DNA of 64,000 nucleotides from Solanum dulcamara. Its lineage: Eukaryota; Streptophyta; Magnoliopsida; Solanales; Solanaceae. Each line of letters starts with the position of its first letter. Position 1 is the stretch's first letter. The translations under genes and the position numbers were made by a program. The notes beneath the pieces were generated by a model. That model was not told the origin of the DNA. It made no database searches and saw only the letters and a list, made by a program, of their open reading frames with translations. The stretch covers positions 45,277,097-45,341,096 of the forward strand of contig NC_077242.1 in assembly GCF_947179165.1 (NCBI RefSeq), given 5' to 3'. Of the stretch, positions 47,582 through 59,240 are shown one piece after another.

Positions 47582-50500
47582 AGTTAATAATGGATTCAAT
47601 TTCAAAGTTAAAAGATCTGACAGTAAAAGGTATGGCATTTGAAGTTATTATGTTATGTGTGGTATTAAATGAGTTTTGAAATGTTAATGAGTTCTGACAA
47701 GTACAAATACATAGTGTGTAGAGATATATATATTGAGTTTGATACATTGAGTACAATTGTTTAATAACTATCTGATACATATAGTTATAAATTTGTTTTA
47801 TAGAGAGTGCGTGGAAATATGACCCTTGATACATTACTAAACACTGTATCTCAATGGTTAAGAATACTTTATACATTTCATGTTGTATCAGGTTCATTCA
47901 GTTTTTGTTTGAATTTTTTATTCATAATACATCATAATATTTGTATCTAATAAAGTTTAATAAGGTTCCCTAATATTCTGTTGATTTTCGAAATTTAGTT
48001 TTTATTTTATAGTCATGATACATACTAATTATTCTGTATCTGGTACAATTGAAAAATATTTTGATGTCAATATGTATTTTTATTTGGTCATGATATATAT
48101 GAATCTCTATGTATCTGGTACATGTTAATAATTTTTCCTAAAAATATGCAGTTATGTATTAATATGCTATTCAGACGACTGTTGTTAGAGAATGAAAGCA
48201 TCGTATAGAAAAAACTCTGATATATTCAAAATGAGATATTTCAATATTGAACATTCATGTCCCTTAAGAGATAGGATTTTTAAAAAAGTTCATGCTACAA
48301 AGACTTTTGTTAGTGCATTCACTGCACCTAAATTGATTAATCATAAGAGAATTCACACCCCTAATGATATAAGAGAGGATATTAAAGCAGCCTATGGGGT
48401 TGATATTACCTATCAACAATTATGGCATGCAAAAGAACATGTTTTGGAGATGTTAAGGGAAAAACCTACTGATAGATATAGACAGATTCTTGTATAATCT
48501 ATATGCTAAATATCGTATATCCAAATTCACACATAAGTATGCACAAGTCACCAAATGATAAGTTCATGTATCTATTCATAGCGTTAAGGCCATTGATAAG
48601 GGGTTTTAAGTTTTGTAGACCTGTATTTGTTGTTGACGGTGCCGGACTCCATTAATGGAACATTTCTAGTACCAACTAATTTATTCGGGCGAGACATATT
48701 ACGATGTCATGATGCACCCATTCCTATGGACATTCCTCTTTCTTGGCAGGATCCAGTGTTCTAACACTCCTCAAAAAAAGGTTTAGCACCACAGTGAAGT
48801 TTTTATGGTGTTCTACCTTTGCATAGTCTCAGTCCATAGTGGAAGGCTCCGTACCTGAGCCTCGTTAGACTCAGCTGAAGTGCTTAGACAAATCTTTTTG
48901 TGTGAGGCCTCTCTTCCCCGCCTTTCTTACCTTATTTTTTGGGCTTCCAATTTTGTGACTCATAAGCCCTCCGTATCTAACTCGAAAATAGTTTCATCTG
49001 GAAGTTCCTCTCCACTTCAAGAGGCCGAAAAAGGGTTGACCAATGGTCCGTTGCCGATTTTAAATCAAAAGAGAAAGAATTACGTTTCTTTTGAGATCGT
49101 AATCATACCAATGGACATTCTTGGTCGAATCTTTTATCCTTTGGAAGGCAAGATAGGACTTTCATTGCCCATTGATGGATAGGAAAGAGTAACCTTTGTT
49201 TGATAACTTCGAGAAAGTCCCGCCCAAAGAGCTTAGCCAAGAGTGGACCAGGCCATATGGCGGTCCCCCAAAGCCGGTCACCGGGAGCAAAGATCGTTCT
49301 TAATTCTTTCACTGAAGATAGAAAGAGTCAAAAACTCAGAAATAGTTTCATCTGAAAGTTCCTCCCCACTTCAATAGATCGAGGAAGGCTCAACTAGCGC
49401 TTAGAGTTTGGTGCGAAGCAAAAGCGCTTGCTAGCATGGTTGTTAGTTCAATCGGAATGAAGAAGATATGAATGGCGCATACTAGAACCTAAAAACAACC
49501 AACCACCTATAGGACTGCAATAACGCCTATCCCTATGGACATTTTCTCTATTTCCTGAGGTGGAAAGACCACCCGGAACTCCCTGTGGAGGGTAAGGGGT
49601 TTTATGAAAAATAATAAAGTTGCTGGCTACCCCAATCTTGTTCAGGGGTCGAAAAAAAAGGAGGGAAAAAGTCTAGTGCTAGTTCTTACTAACACTTCTT
49701 TATCTAACTTTCATTTTTAGGGCTTTCGATCTGCCAATTGCAATACATGGAAAGGACTGACACAACCCATTCAAACAGCTCTTATTAAACTTAAAAAAGA
49801 ATCCTTTGGCTTTTAATTCCAAAACCTTGAAAGCAAGGAAGGGCCTATTTCCATCCATAGAATCTCTTCCTTATGCTAGCACTTTCAGCTATCTTTCTTA
49901 ACCTGCTTCTATCAAAGCAGCTTGTAAACTCCGACCATCATCTCAGAGATATGCCCATGGGTATGGTATACCAATGATTAAGAGTTCTTGCTTAAAAATG
50001 AAGATACCCTTCTCCTATAGTTTTGGAAACAAATAAATGAGGACACTCCCACCGACACGAAATCCAAAGCAAAAGCATAGGCTTCAGACATCTCATCTTG
50101 CCTAGATCTTATCAAGGGACATTTGTATCAGCTAGCACACTTGATAGGGCATGTATTACTTTTTTTTACTGTTGTGTATTGAATAGCAATGTATCATCTC
50201 ATTTGATATATTTATTGTGAATCTGATGTACTTTAATAACTATTTTATGACTAATAATCATTTTTTAAGTTGCATATTGCCATTGGCGTATGGTGTTGTT
50301 GATACAGAAAATAATTTATCATGGTCATAGTTTTTTCAGCAGTTCAAAGATGCATTTGGTGAGAGGGACAATATGTGTGTTGTATTAGATAGGAACGAAA
50401 GCATAATGAAGAGTGTAAATATTGTGTTTTCCAATGTCCCACACTTTGCATGCATATGGCATATATGGAAAAATATGTGTACTAACAACAGGAGGAGAAA

Positions 50501-51420
50501 AACTATAATAAGTGACCTCTTCTACTCGATGGCCAAGGCATATCAAAAAGATGAATTCGAAAAAATAATGGCAAAAGTTGAAAAAATTGATCACATGGTG
50601 AAAGAGTAGGAAAATGCGGGTTACGAAAAGTGATCAATGGTTCATGCAACTGTCAACATGGGGAGAATGATGACTTCTAACATTGCAGAATGTATCAATG
50701 GATGTCTTGTTGAAGCATGAGAGATGCCTATAATTGAATTTTTGGAAGAGACGAGAATGTTATTTGGTGCTTGAAACTGCAAAAATACGAAAATAGAAGC
50801 TTCTACAAAACATATTTTGGGTAGGAAATTCGAAGATATCCTAGTAGTAAACACGATGAAGTGTTCGAGAATGAAGGCATCCATCAGTTATTTAACAGAA
50901 TGTATTTTCTTGATACATAGTTTTTGTTTTTTTTCAGTTCTGTATTCATATTTGTGGTAATTATTCCTGCAGGTTGTTGATTCATCAAAATATCTATATT
51001 CTGTTTATGAATCAGGTAGAAGATACAGTGTGTGTCTTGAAAGAAAAACATGCAATTATGGCAGGTTTCAACTATACGAGATACCACCCACACGTAATTG
51101 TCGTGTTAAAGAGCAAGAACATTACAGACATGCACCCATACTGCTCTGATTATTACAAGCCAGAGGCGTTGGCAAATACTTATGAATTGCCAATGATTCT
51201 AATGCCAGATAAGAAAGATTGGTTTGTTCTGAAAGAGATTTTAGAAGAAGTCGTCTTGCCATCAAGATACAAAAGGATGCCAGAAAGATCAAAGAAAGAA
51301 AGAAAAAAGAACTCCAGTGAGAAGCTAAGTACAAGCACAAACTATTGTAGTCGTTGTGGCTTCACAGAAGGACTTGTAATTTCATTCCCAAAGAGAAATG
51401 ATATTTTAATTTTTCAGTAC
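47582..51420 (+). pseudogene. MULE (MuDR-type) transposase, central and C-terminal parts
   Basis: The order of a plant Mutator-like transposase is readable. FNFKVKRSDSKR (47590-47622) is followed by an intron to about 48151. Next comes the zinc-finger region with SDDCC, MKASYRKNSDIFKMRYF and HTPNDIREDIKAAYGVD. After a frameshift comes [19 protein letters not shown] and VVDGA (first catalytic Asp, about 48630). A foreign insertion at ~48.69-50.1 kb follows, then LPLAYGVVDTEN, VLDRNES (second Asp), and NIAECING (catalytic Glu, about 50685). After a short intron come RRYSVCLERKTC and MHPYCSDYYKPEAL. The SWIM zinc finger is damaged: the second Cys is now Tyr and the CxH pair is lost. Stops and frameshifts rule out activity. 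The N-terminus is at 20.2 kb. Confidence 0.85.
48690..50100. other. Organelle-like (possible mitochondrial) insertion inside the transposase
   Basis: About 1.4 kb of visibly higher GC interrupts the catalytic domain. It has no transposase reading, no poly-A tail and no LTR. It holds dispersed internal repeats: TATGGACATT variants near 48725, 49110 and 49530, and a ~50-bp duplication at about 48985-49035 and 49342-49390. The style resembles plant mitochondrial spacer DNA. No mitochondrial gene was recognised, so the origin is an inference. Confidence 0.45.
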
Positions 51421-51479
51421 ATTCAATTTGGATCAAGTACTTATGTATCTGGTATTTTTTTTATAATGAAGTAGTTCAT

Positions 51480-52330
51480 TTTTAAATCAAATTCAAAAGA
51501 CAGAGATTTTTAACATTTTAGTTATTATATTTGATACATAGTTCTACTTAGTAGATATTCATGAACAGATGAAATCTCTATGTATCAAGGAAAATAATTG
51601 AATATTAATAATTGATACATGCATGGTTGATAATTATTTTTATTGTAAGTTACTTGAAAGTGAAGTAGTAAAAGTTATTAAATATCAAAATAAATAGATT
51701 AAGTAAGATATTTAAGCTGATACATGTCACTGATACATTATTGTTGTGAATCTGATACATCAGACAAAGTTATATAATCATTTAACAGATATATGGAAAT
51801 AATAAATTCAAAAGATTTATATGATACAAAGAGAATGTGTCAGATATAAATCCGATATTGATTTAGGCTTATTTGGTACAAATCACTACATGTGTTTTAT
51901 TGAAAATGTATCAGATACATTAAAGATTGATACATTAAAAACTGATACATAAACTTTCATCTTATATTTGAGTTTGATACATTGATTATTGATACATGAC
52001 CATTCGACTGATATTTATGATTGATACATTGAAGATTGATGTATAAGCTTTCAATTGTTACCTGTAAATGATATATCAGAATGATGTGTCTTCCAAAAAA
52101 GATGATACATAAGCATTGTTATGTAATTGGTATATTGAAAGGTTAGGTATCATGAACAAAAACTGATATTAATTAAGACTTATTAGGTATAATGCACCAC
52201 AAATTCAAAGTGTTTATGATTTATATTTTTAGATTAATATAATGATGACTTGTACATAGAATTGATATATAAGAAATATATAACTAATACAAAGGATAAT
52301 TATGAACAAAAAAAATTTATATTCAACAAC
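51480..52330. repeat. Cluster of TGATACAT motifs between transposase and Ulp1-like gene
   Basis: More than ten TGATACAT or one-base variants lie within about 700 bp, for example near 51535, 51611, 51720, 51733, 51756, 51910, 51926, 51942, 51974, 51990, 52021 and 52104. No ORF is present. The same motif, often as ATGTATCA, fills introns on both sides (47.6-48.1 kb and 53-57 kb). Confidence 0.7.
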
Positions 52331-54379
52331 ATCTACTAAATAGTTGCACAGCCAAAAAAAAATATTTATTGTTGGTGCCAAAATAAAAGTCTGCTTTCTA
52401 CTACTACCTATTTCAAAAAAACTAGTCGACGTCATCGGTTCTCTTTATCCAGGAGAGATGAAATCTCTTTTAGGTTTTTTTGGATCGTTATTTTCACTAA
52501 CATAACCATTCTTGTCCTTTCGACAACCATAGTTCCACAATAGCAAGGCATATCTTGAATGGAAGTGTTCGGCATGTAGTCTAGTAGTTGGAATAGAAAT
52601 TCCATCACTAAGATATTCAGCAAAAACAGTCAGGAACACACCATAATTCCTATAAACAAAGTATTAACCAACTTTAAAAAAATAAAAATGGTATTTTAAT
52701 CAATTAAATATGCATAATTATTAATACTCACAAGCTATCGCTTTTTTGTTGCGCAATGCCTTCAACATATTCAACTGCAAAAAGGTGATGTGCTTCAATC
52801 ATGTTATCGGTTGATTTGTCCTTGTATGAATCAAGCGATGACCAATCAGTACGTTCATTCTTCTCAAAAAAAATTACTATCGTGAAGGTATGTAGGTAGC
52901 ATTATTGCTATCTTTTGATTCTCTAGGGAAGGGTTTCTAATTCTTGTTCCAAAGGATAAATCATAGACGCGTATCAACCTCTATTTCAACATAATTACTG
53001 TCAAAACCCAATGAAAATCCCTATCATAGTTTACCGGAATCTATACCTCATCTACCAAATGACATGACAAATCGGTGGGGATTAAGAAACCTCTTATTAT
53101 GTTCTTCACATACCTCTCATGATGTGTTACAATAGAGGCCCGTGCCATGTCTTCTTGGATAGAAATATCAAGTGGAATGTGATAGTATCGTGTGTGTGCA
53201 AATTTGATGAAAACTTTAAAGATACTTTGTTGTTATGTATCAATACTGATTGACCAACTGCATCTTGGACTTCTTTCGAGGGTAGTAAAATATTACATCG
53301 ATGTGCTGCACATTTTAAGAAAATATTAGTTATACAAACTGATTCATAGTTAGTAAATAGAATAGAAACTTCTGTACTAGATATATCTAATCCATAGTAC
53401 TTATGTATCAGACAGTGTGTCTGAAATGTATCACACAATGTCTTGTACTATATCAAAAAATAATTGCTTCATCATTCCAGCATCTGTTCGGCTGTGACAT
53501 AAGGTAGAACCAGTTCTTATCTTGAGGAAATGCCATTACAAAGTCCATTTTTTTCAAACCCAAATAAAGAGAACTTTGCTCTGTAGTGTTCCTCCTTTGG
53601 TTTCCTGAATGAAAACTTATATTAAAATGAGAGTACATATATAATAAATAGCTTATATTGATATAAGTTGTAAATATCATACTTACTTATTGGTATGCGA
53701 TTTTAATAGTCTCTTATCTATCCATTGGGAGTAGTTGGTGATAAACTCGGTTGGAGGACTATAGCATATGCCAAAACCTTCAAAGGAGTGTGTTTGATAC
53801 CTATCAGTCGATATTTTTTCCTTACCCTTTTCACTCGATCCAAAATTTATTAGATACGGTGATTGTAAGATCTTAGAAGGCATCCTACTTCGTGAAAGAG
53901 GTGTCTTCGCATTATCTGCCAACACATTGGGTTTGGATGGAAGAGTGGTAGGTAGCTGGCTATCACGTAGTAGACATTCAGCCTGAACTACTTGTTCATG
54001 ACTAATGGCAGTCAATGGCGTGGTCGGTGATGGAAGTCCGTAAATAAGAGCATCTATCACCTCTCGAGTTTCGTACGATATCGAGGTTGAAGTTGTGGAA
54101 TCCTATTTTTTAAGAATGATAAATTTTTTATGACTTTAGTATAATAACCTGTACTAAATTTAATGAATCAGATACAAGTGTGGACTATTATTGATACACC
54201 GAGGTTGATGTTTTCTTTATCAACCTGTTTAATATGTTCTTCAACTTGATCAGTTTTATCAACAGCCTCTCTTGCATCTTTTATGACAGAATTTGATTCT
54301 TCTGATGCATTATACTAAATTAAATATATCATGTCAATACTAAATTTATTAATGTTGAATGTATCATAATAATATATCT

Positions 54380-55140
54380 GATACATTATCTTTAATGTAT
54401 CGAAATCAATAGAAACTTCAAAAGATTGTGCAGTAGCTAATTCCATGTGATGTGCTGATACATTCTCCAATTGTTGTAGAATATTGAATGGTTCTGCATC
54501 CTATAAATATAATAATAACAATTACTTATGAAAATGACTATTGAAATAAAAAATGAAGGATCTAATACATGACCATGAAATGTATCAAGATCTATAGATC
54601 ATCATAGATGTATCAGATACAAGAGCTATGTAGCATCAGATTAGTCATAAATTGGTTTTGATACATTACCTTTAATGTATCAATAGCAACCTTCTCTCCA
54701 TGGGATTCTGCAGCGTCTAATTCCATGTGATGTTCTGATACATCATTCATTTCTTGTATCGTCTTGGATAGTTCTGCTTTCTACAAATATAATAACAATT
54801 ACTTTTGAAAATGATTGTTAAAATAAAATTTAATGATCTTATATAGGACCATGAAATGTATCAAGATCTATAGATAATCACAGATATAGCAGATACAAGA
54901 GCTATGTAGCATTAGATTGGTCATAAATTTATTTCTTACACATTACCTTTAATGTATCATTAGCAACATATTGTTGAAGAGATTCTGTAGCATCTGATAT
55001 CATGTGATGTTCTGATACATCATCCATTTTTTGTATCATCTTGGATGGTTCTACTTCCTACAATTATAATAATAATTACTTATGAGAATGACAATTAAAA
55101 TGAAAAATAATGATCTGATATAGGAACATGAAATGTATCA
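54380..55140 (-). repeat. Threefold tandem exon-intron duplication in the Ulp1-like gene
   Basis: Three ~280-bp units each hold a short exon (about 54390-54500, 54670-54783 and 54948-55062) and similar intron sequence. Exon readings share the pattern SEHHMxxDAxES and end DTLK(V/I). The 5' splice site after DTLK is GTAATG in two units but ATAATG in the one at 54390. Confidence 0.75.
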
Positions 55141-56487
55141 AGTAGTTTAAAAGTATATCAAAATAGAATTATCAAAAACTACATGATGTATCTACCTAAA
55201 TATCTTTTTGGCCATGAGATTGGTCATGTGCTATGGAAGAATCAGATTTATTTGGATCATTGTGCTCCTCCAATAAGATAGGTGATTGTTGTTCTTCCAC
55301 CACATAGAATGGTTAAACAAAATCATCTTTTTGAATTGGAGATGATGTGTCAGCCATGTGGTGCACTATATTGTCAATGTCTTTCAAGAGATCGGTATGA
55401 TTTGAATCGATTTTATTCTCTAGTCGCTTGAACTTCCGGTCAACCTTAATACAATAATATGAAAAATCAGAATGTATCAACTTATTAAAAGTATATTGAC
55501 TAACTTAAATTTTATATTAATAACTTACGTATATTTTTAGGTATTTCTTTAGGGACTTCTTTAATGCTTTGAATTCCATATTAACAATTTGGTCTGATTG
55601 ACCGAAAGATTCACCTCCTACCACTGACGTTGCCACTGGTTCTAGAGTAGTAGAAACAAGCTTTTTTGATGGCTTTAGTAGTATGACATCTTTGTCTTTG
55701 TTAACCATTTCTACTGAAATGAATTTTTTATCAGGGGCAGTCTTTCTTCTTTTCGAAGGAGGTGGAGAAGATGTATCAGCAACACGACCAGATCTTCTTA
55801 ACTATTTTTCACGTGGTTTAGTTGAAAAGTCCTCAAATTTGGGGAGTTCTTGAGGTTCCGTTAATTTGGCCTTGGCAGCTGATGTAGTAGCTTAAGTAGG
55901 AAGTTCACTGTCAGGAATGTCAATTGATTTCATTTCATCTTGAGTTGGGACAATATTGGAGCATGTATACTAGAAAAACAATAGAGTGAAAAGCAGAAAA
56001 AACAAAAACAAATATCATTATGTATCTTGAGTTCATGACAGGAGTCTTATGTATCAGAACAAAGACTATTGTATTAGATTCAAGACTATTCAATGTATCA
56101 TAAATGTTATGTATACTGAATCAGAGCATAATTGAAAAATGAATAATCTTAAACTACAGTTAATAAGCAACAGATGATATATACATTTGATATAAATATG
56201 AATATGATTTTATGAAATATACCTCATTAAAAATGCTAGACATGAAGGCCTCAAATTTGGACTTGACCGCAACAACACGCCAATTAAAAATTCTGGGAAT
56301 ATGGTTACCCACTCTTATGGAAATTTTAGAAGGGACCTGAGATGCACATTCGTAAATTCATGCATTAACAGCATATGGCATGCTTCCCAAATGATACATT
56401 TATTTAGCAATAATAAACTCTTGTCTCATGTCTTTCATCAATTTAGAAAATGCTATTTTAGCCCATGAAAACTGCTCATATCTGTCA

Positions 56488-56531
56488 TCCTCTACCATCC
56501 TAAAGTCATCCTCTACCATCCTAAAGTCATC
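56488..56531 (-). repeat. 21-bp tandem duplication in DUF1985-like exon
   Basis: CTCTACCATCCTAAAGTCAT occurs twice in a row, giving a duplicated FRMVEDD in the minus-strand reading. It is in frame. Confidence 0.85.
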
Positions 56532-57360
56532 AACAGAAATAGGTGAATCACCTAGTTTAAAAAAGACAAGTGTGGATGAAATAGAGAATGGTCATCTGAA
56601 CAGCGTCTTCACCTATTGATGATTTGAAATCAGCAATAAAATTAGCGGTATATGTAGTGCCAAATCTCAAAGAGTGGGAAGGGGTCTTTTTGATGACGTA
56701 CTTCAGTCCCTGCATTGACAGGACAAATAAATAAATATAACTTGAACTTGATACGTTGTATATTTGACTTCATGAAAACATAACTTAATATGATACATTA
56801 GAATAGATGATACAAAGTGACTTTATGAATCAGGTGTATGACTAATCAGTATACATATAGAGCTTATGTATATTGATATGAGACACTTTGTTTTACCCCT
56901 ATGTATCAAAAATAATAGAAAAGGCATAAATTAATGTATCATAAACAACGCAAAATCAGAAAAACCTTATGTATCATGATTAGTACATGATGTATCATGA
57001 AAATTATAAAAAGCAGTAGATCTTATGTATCAAAAAAAATAATAACAAAAATCATATCAGAACCTTAAGTATCAGCATACGAACTTTAAGAAAGGTATAT
57101 TGAAATGTATTAGAAAAATCGAGATTTAAAAATAAAAATAACAAAATACAAATTAGATGAAATTATACCTTTGGGAGATTAAGGCGTGTTGTAACCCCTT
57201 CAATTTTTTTCTCTACTTCTGTGGGTGCTTGTTGAACTGAATATTTCGACTTCAATTTCACACGTAATTTATCCATAAGTATGGGATCGTTACGATGTTT
57301 AGATCTAATATCATGGTAACCTTCCCCAGATGAATCAGAACTCAGTGAAACAAGAATTCA

Positions 57361-58235
57361 TTGGTTTTGATTCAACTGTGTGAGACGAACACTAAAAATG
57401 GAGCGGAATCCATATGTATTAGTGAACAAAAGGAGTAAAAACAACAAAAAATTACAGTAGAAATCAATGAAAAATCGAAGAAGGTGAAATTGAAGTGAGA
57501 TGACAGAGAATGAAGAACTTGAATTATCTTAATTAGAAGCTTAAAATTGAGTAAAACTTAGACTGAAAATTCAAAAAAAAACCACAGTAATTGTGGCTTG
57601 AAAATAGGCGTGAATTTAGGATAGTTGGGAGAACTGAAATAGGATGTAACTGTGAGTTGGAGAGAGAGTTAAAAAAAAGATAAATTTTTGAAATTTTTAC
57701 AATTGGTAGAGAATAATAGTAAATATAGTAATATTAGGTGTGTAGATAGGTAATTTTTCCTTAATTTTAATACATCTGTAATATTTAGAAGATGAAGGAG
57801 TCTATCTAATTAGACTCAATTAATTAAGTAATGTCCAATTAAAAATGACACTTGTATTATTAATTACTTTTAAAATTATTTTTATAACCTTCGATTGCCT
57901 TCAAAAGAGTGCACTCTCTCTATGTCACATCAATATTTATGGTGTATTTATTCCATTTTAAAATAATTTAGAAGGATAATAAAATTCTAGTTAAGTTTAA
58001 GCGTGTCACTGAAATTTCAGGTTTAGTTCGGGGTGGTACTTGTGCTTTATCCCTATCTAATAAAATACATAATATTACTATATATTGCTATAAATGGTAG
58101 TTATTCCAAAGTATGATTAAAATTAGTAATTATTTTTATTGTAAAATTACCTAAATACACAACTTATTTTACCATATTCTCTAAAACGTCCTACCATATC
58201 AAAAAATTACAAAAATTCCTACTCTCTTCTAATCT
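57361..58235. other. Right flank of MULE locus, no gene
   Basis: Likely 5' untranslated region and flank of the Ulp1-like gene, followed by AT-rich DNA. No terminal inverted repeat matching the left side was found. Confidence 0.45.
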
Positions 58236-58334
58236 CAGATATATCATTTTACGCGATATATCGATCAGATACATCACTTTACGTGATGCATCAGAACATC
58301 AGATACATCACTTTATGTGATGCATCACGTACAT
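58236..58334. repeat. Three tandem hairpin units
   Basis: Units start at 58236, 58266 and 58300. Each reads CAGATACATCACTTTACGTG or a variant and then ATGCATC, so GATACATCAC pairs with GTGATGCATC around a 4-5 base loop. Confidence 0.75.
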
Positions 58335-59240
58335 AATATATCCGAATTCCATCAAATTTAAGAAAATTTTGTAATTTAAAAATAAGTAGAAATAGAATGT
58401 AATTGGCTCTTATCACTATGAAATTTGTGTAGTCCCTACTTTATTTATTAAAAGACTCACCCAATTAATTCAATACATATGGGGGGGGGGGGGGGCAAAC
58501 CTTTTCAAATAAGAAATAAGGCCCATTATTAATGTTTGGGTTTAGGCCCCACAATTTGTTGAGCCACTGCTAATCTGACTTGGAGCTTTTTATATGCATT
58601 TTACTTAATTTTTGAAAAAAATGATAACAAAAAGAACCAGGACACCTTGCTTGCACAAAAACACTAAAGATGAGCTTTGGACCAGTGCACCAAATCAGCT
58701 TATGTGTTTCAGGGTGAACAATTAAATATGCAATCCTTATTCAGATATATATGTGTATATACATAAGTTTTTCCGAAGTTAACCGGTACACGTGCACCAC
58801 TACCCTCCCATGTGGGTTCACCTGTGTACATAGAGTAGTAAGCTTATACAAGAATAGTTGCTCAAAAGAGTCTCATAGCCTCAATTATGAGGGTGGTTAC
58901 ATATGAATCATGAATGGTTATAGCTTTAAAATAAACAAGTACACCAGTGGCAACTAGAGCAACTTATTGCTTAAGTCTTAAATGTGTCCGGACATCACTT
59001 ACCTCATCAAACATGTCATATTACGCAGCTATATGCCTCCTACCTGCAGTATTTAAAAACCTATGCCAATGAGAACTTCATGATGAATATTTTTGGGTAC
59101 AGGTTGTCAAGTAATAAAGGTTACAGGTTCCAGTCAGTAAACAGCTTAGGGCAAGAATCGGACTGTGTAAATGAATGTTAAGAGGTAACACACTGGAGCA
59201 AACAACGGTTAGCACTCCTCAAGTTTAACCTATCATTAAT
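58335..59240. other. Intergenic sequence and probable 3' flank of the IST1-like gene
   Basis: No gene was seen. It contains a run of 15 G at 58481-58495. The part close to 59240 probably includes the 3' untranslated region of the minus-strand IST1-like gene; no poly-A signal was chosen. Confidence 0.45.
58481..58495. repeat. G15 homopolymer
   Basis: Fifteen consecutive G in otherwise AT-rich sequence. Confidence 0.95.

Larger units (their letters stand above)
52445..57357 (-). pseudogene. Decayed DUF1985/Ulp1-type cysteine protease-like gene
   Basis: The minus strand reads, exon by exon, like the Ulp1-related genes that occur in plant genomes and in some MULEs. At 57172-57357: SSGEGYHDIRSKHRNDP. 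At 56228-56715: a DUF1985-like domain with LRFGTTYTANFIADFKSS, then HIPRIFNWRVVAVKSKFEAF. At 55200-55980: a basic linker. At 54380-55070: three similar short exons. At 53683-54060: SPYLINFGSSEKGKEK. At 53470-53600: DFVMAFPQDKNWFYLMSQPN. At 52940-53120: HLVDEVYIPVNYDRDFHWVL with the catalytic His (53011-53013) and RVYD with Asp (52960-52962). The last exon ends near 52445. The codon expected for the catalytic Cys is TAT (Tyr) at 52643-52645. Several stops break the frame. It runs tail-to-tail with the transposase. Confidence 0.8.

Noticed and set aside
47523..47897. 124-codon minus-strand ORF
   Set aside because: Antisense across the end of LTR G, the target duplication and the transposase intron. 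Composition is that of AT-rich chance translation.
49103..49312. Small ORFs in the organelle-like insertion (48880-49182 plus, 49103-49312 minus)
   Set aside because: No recognisable mitochondrial or plastid protein. They overlap on opposite strands and are probably spacer sequence.
18200..58400. Terminal inverted repeats of the MULE
   Set aside because: Both flanks were read for long complementary ends and a 9-bp duplication, and no convincing match was found by eye.
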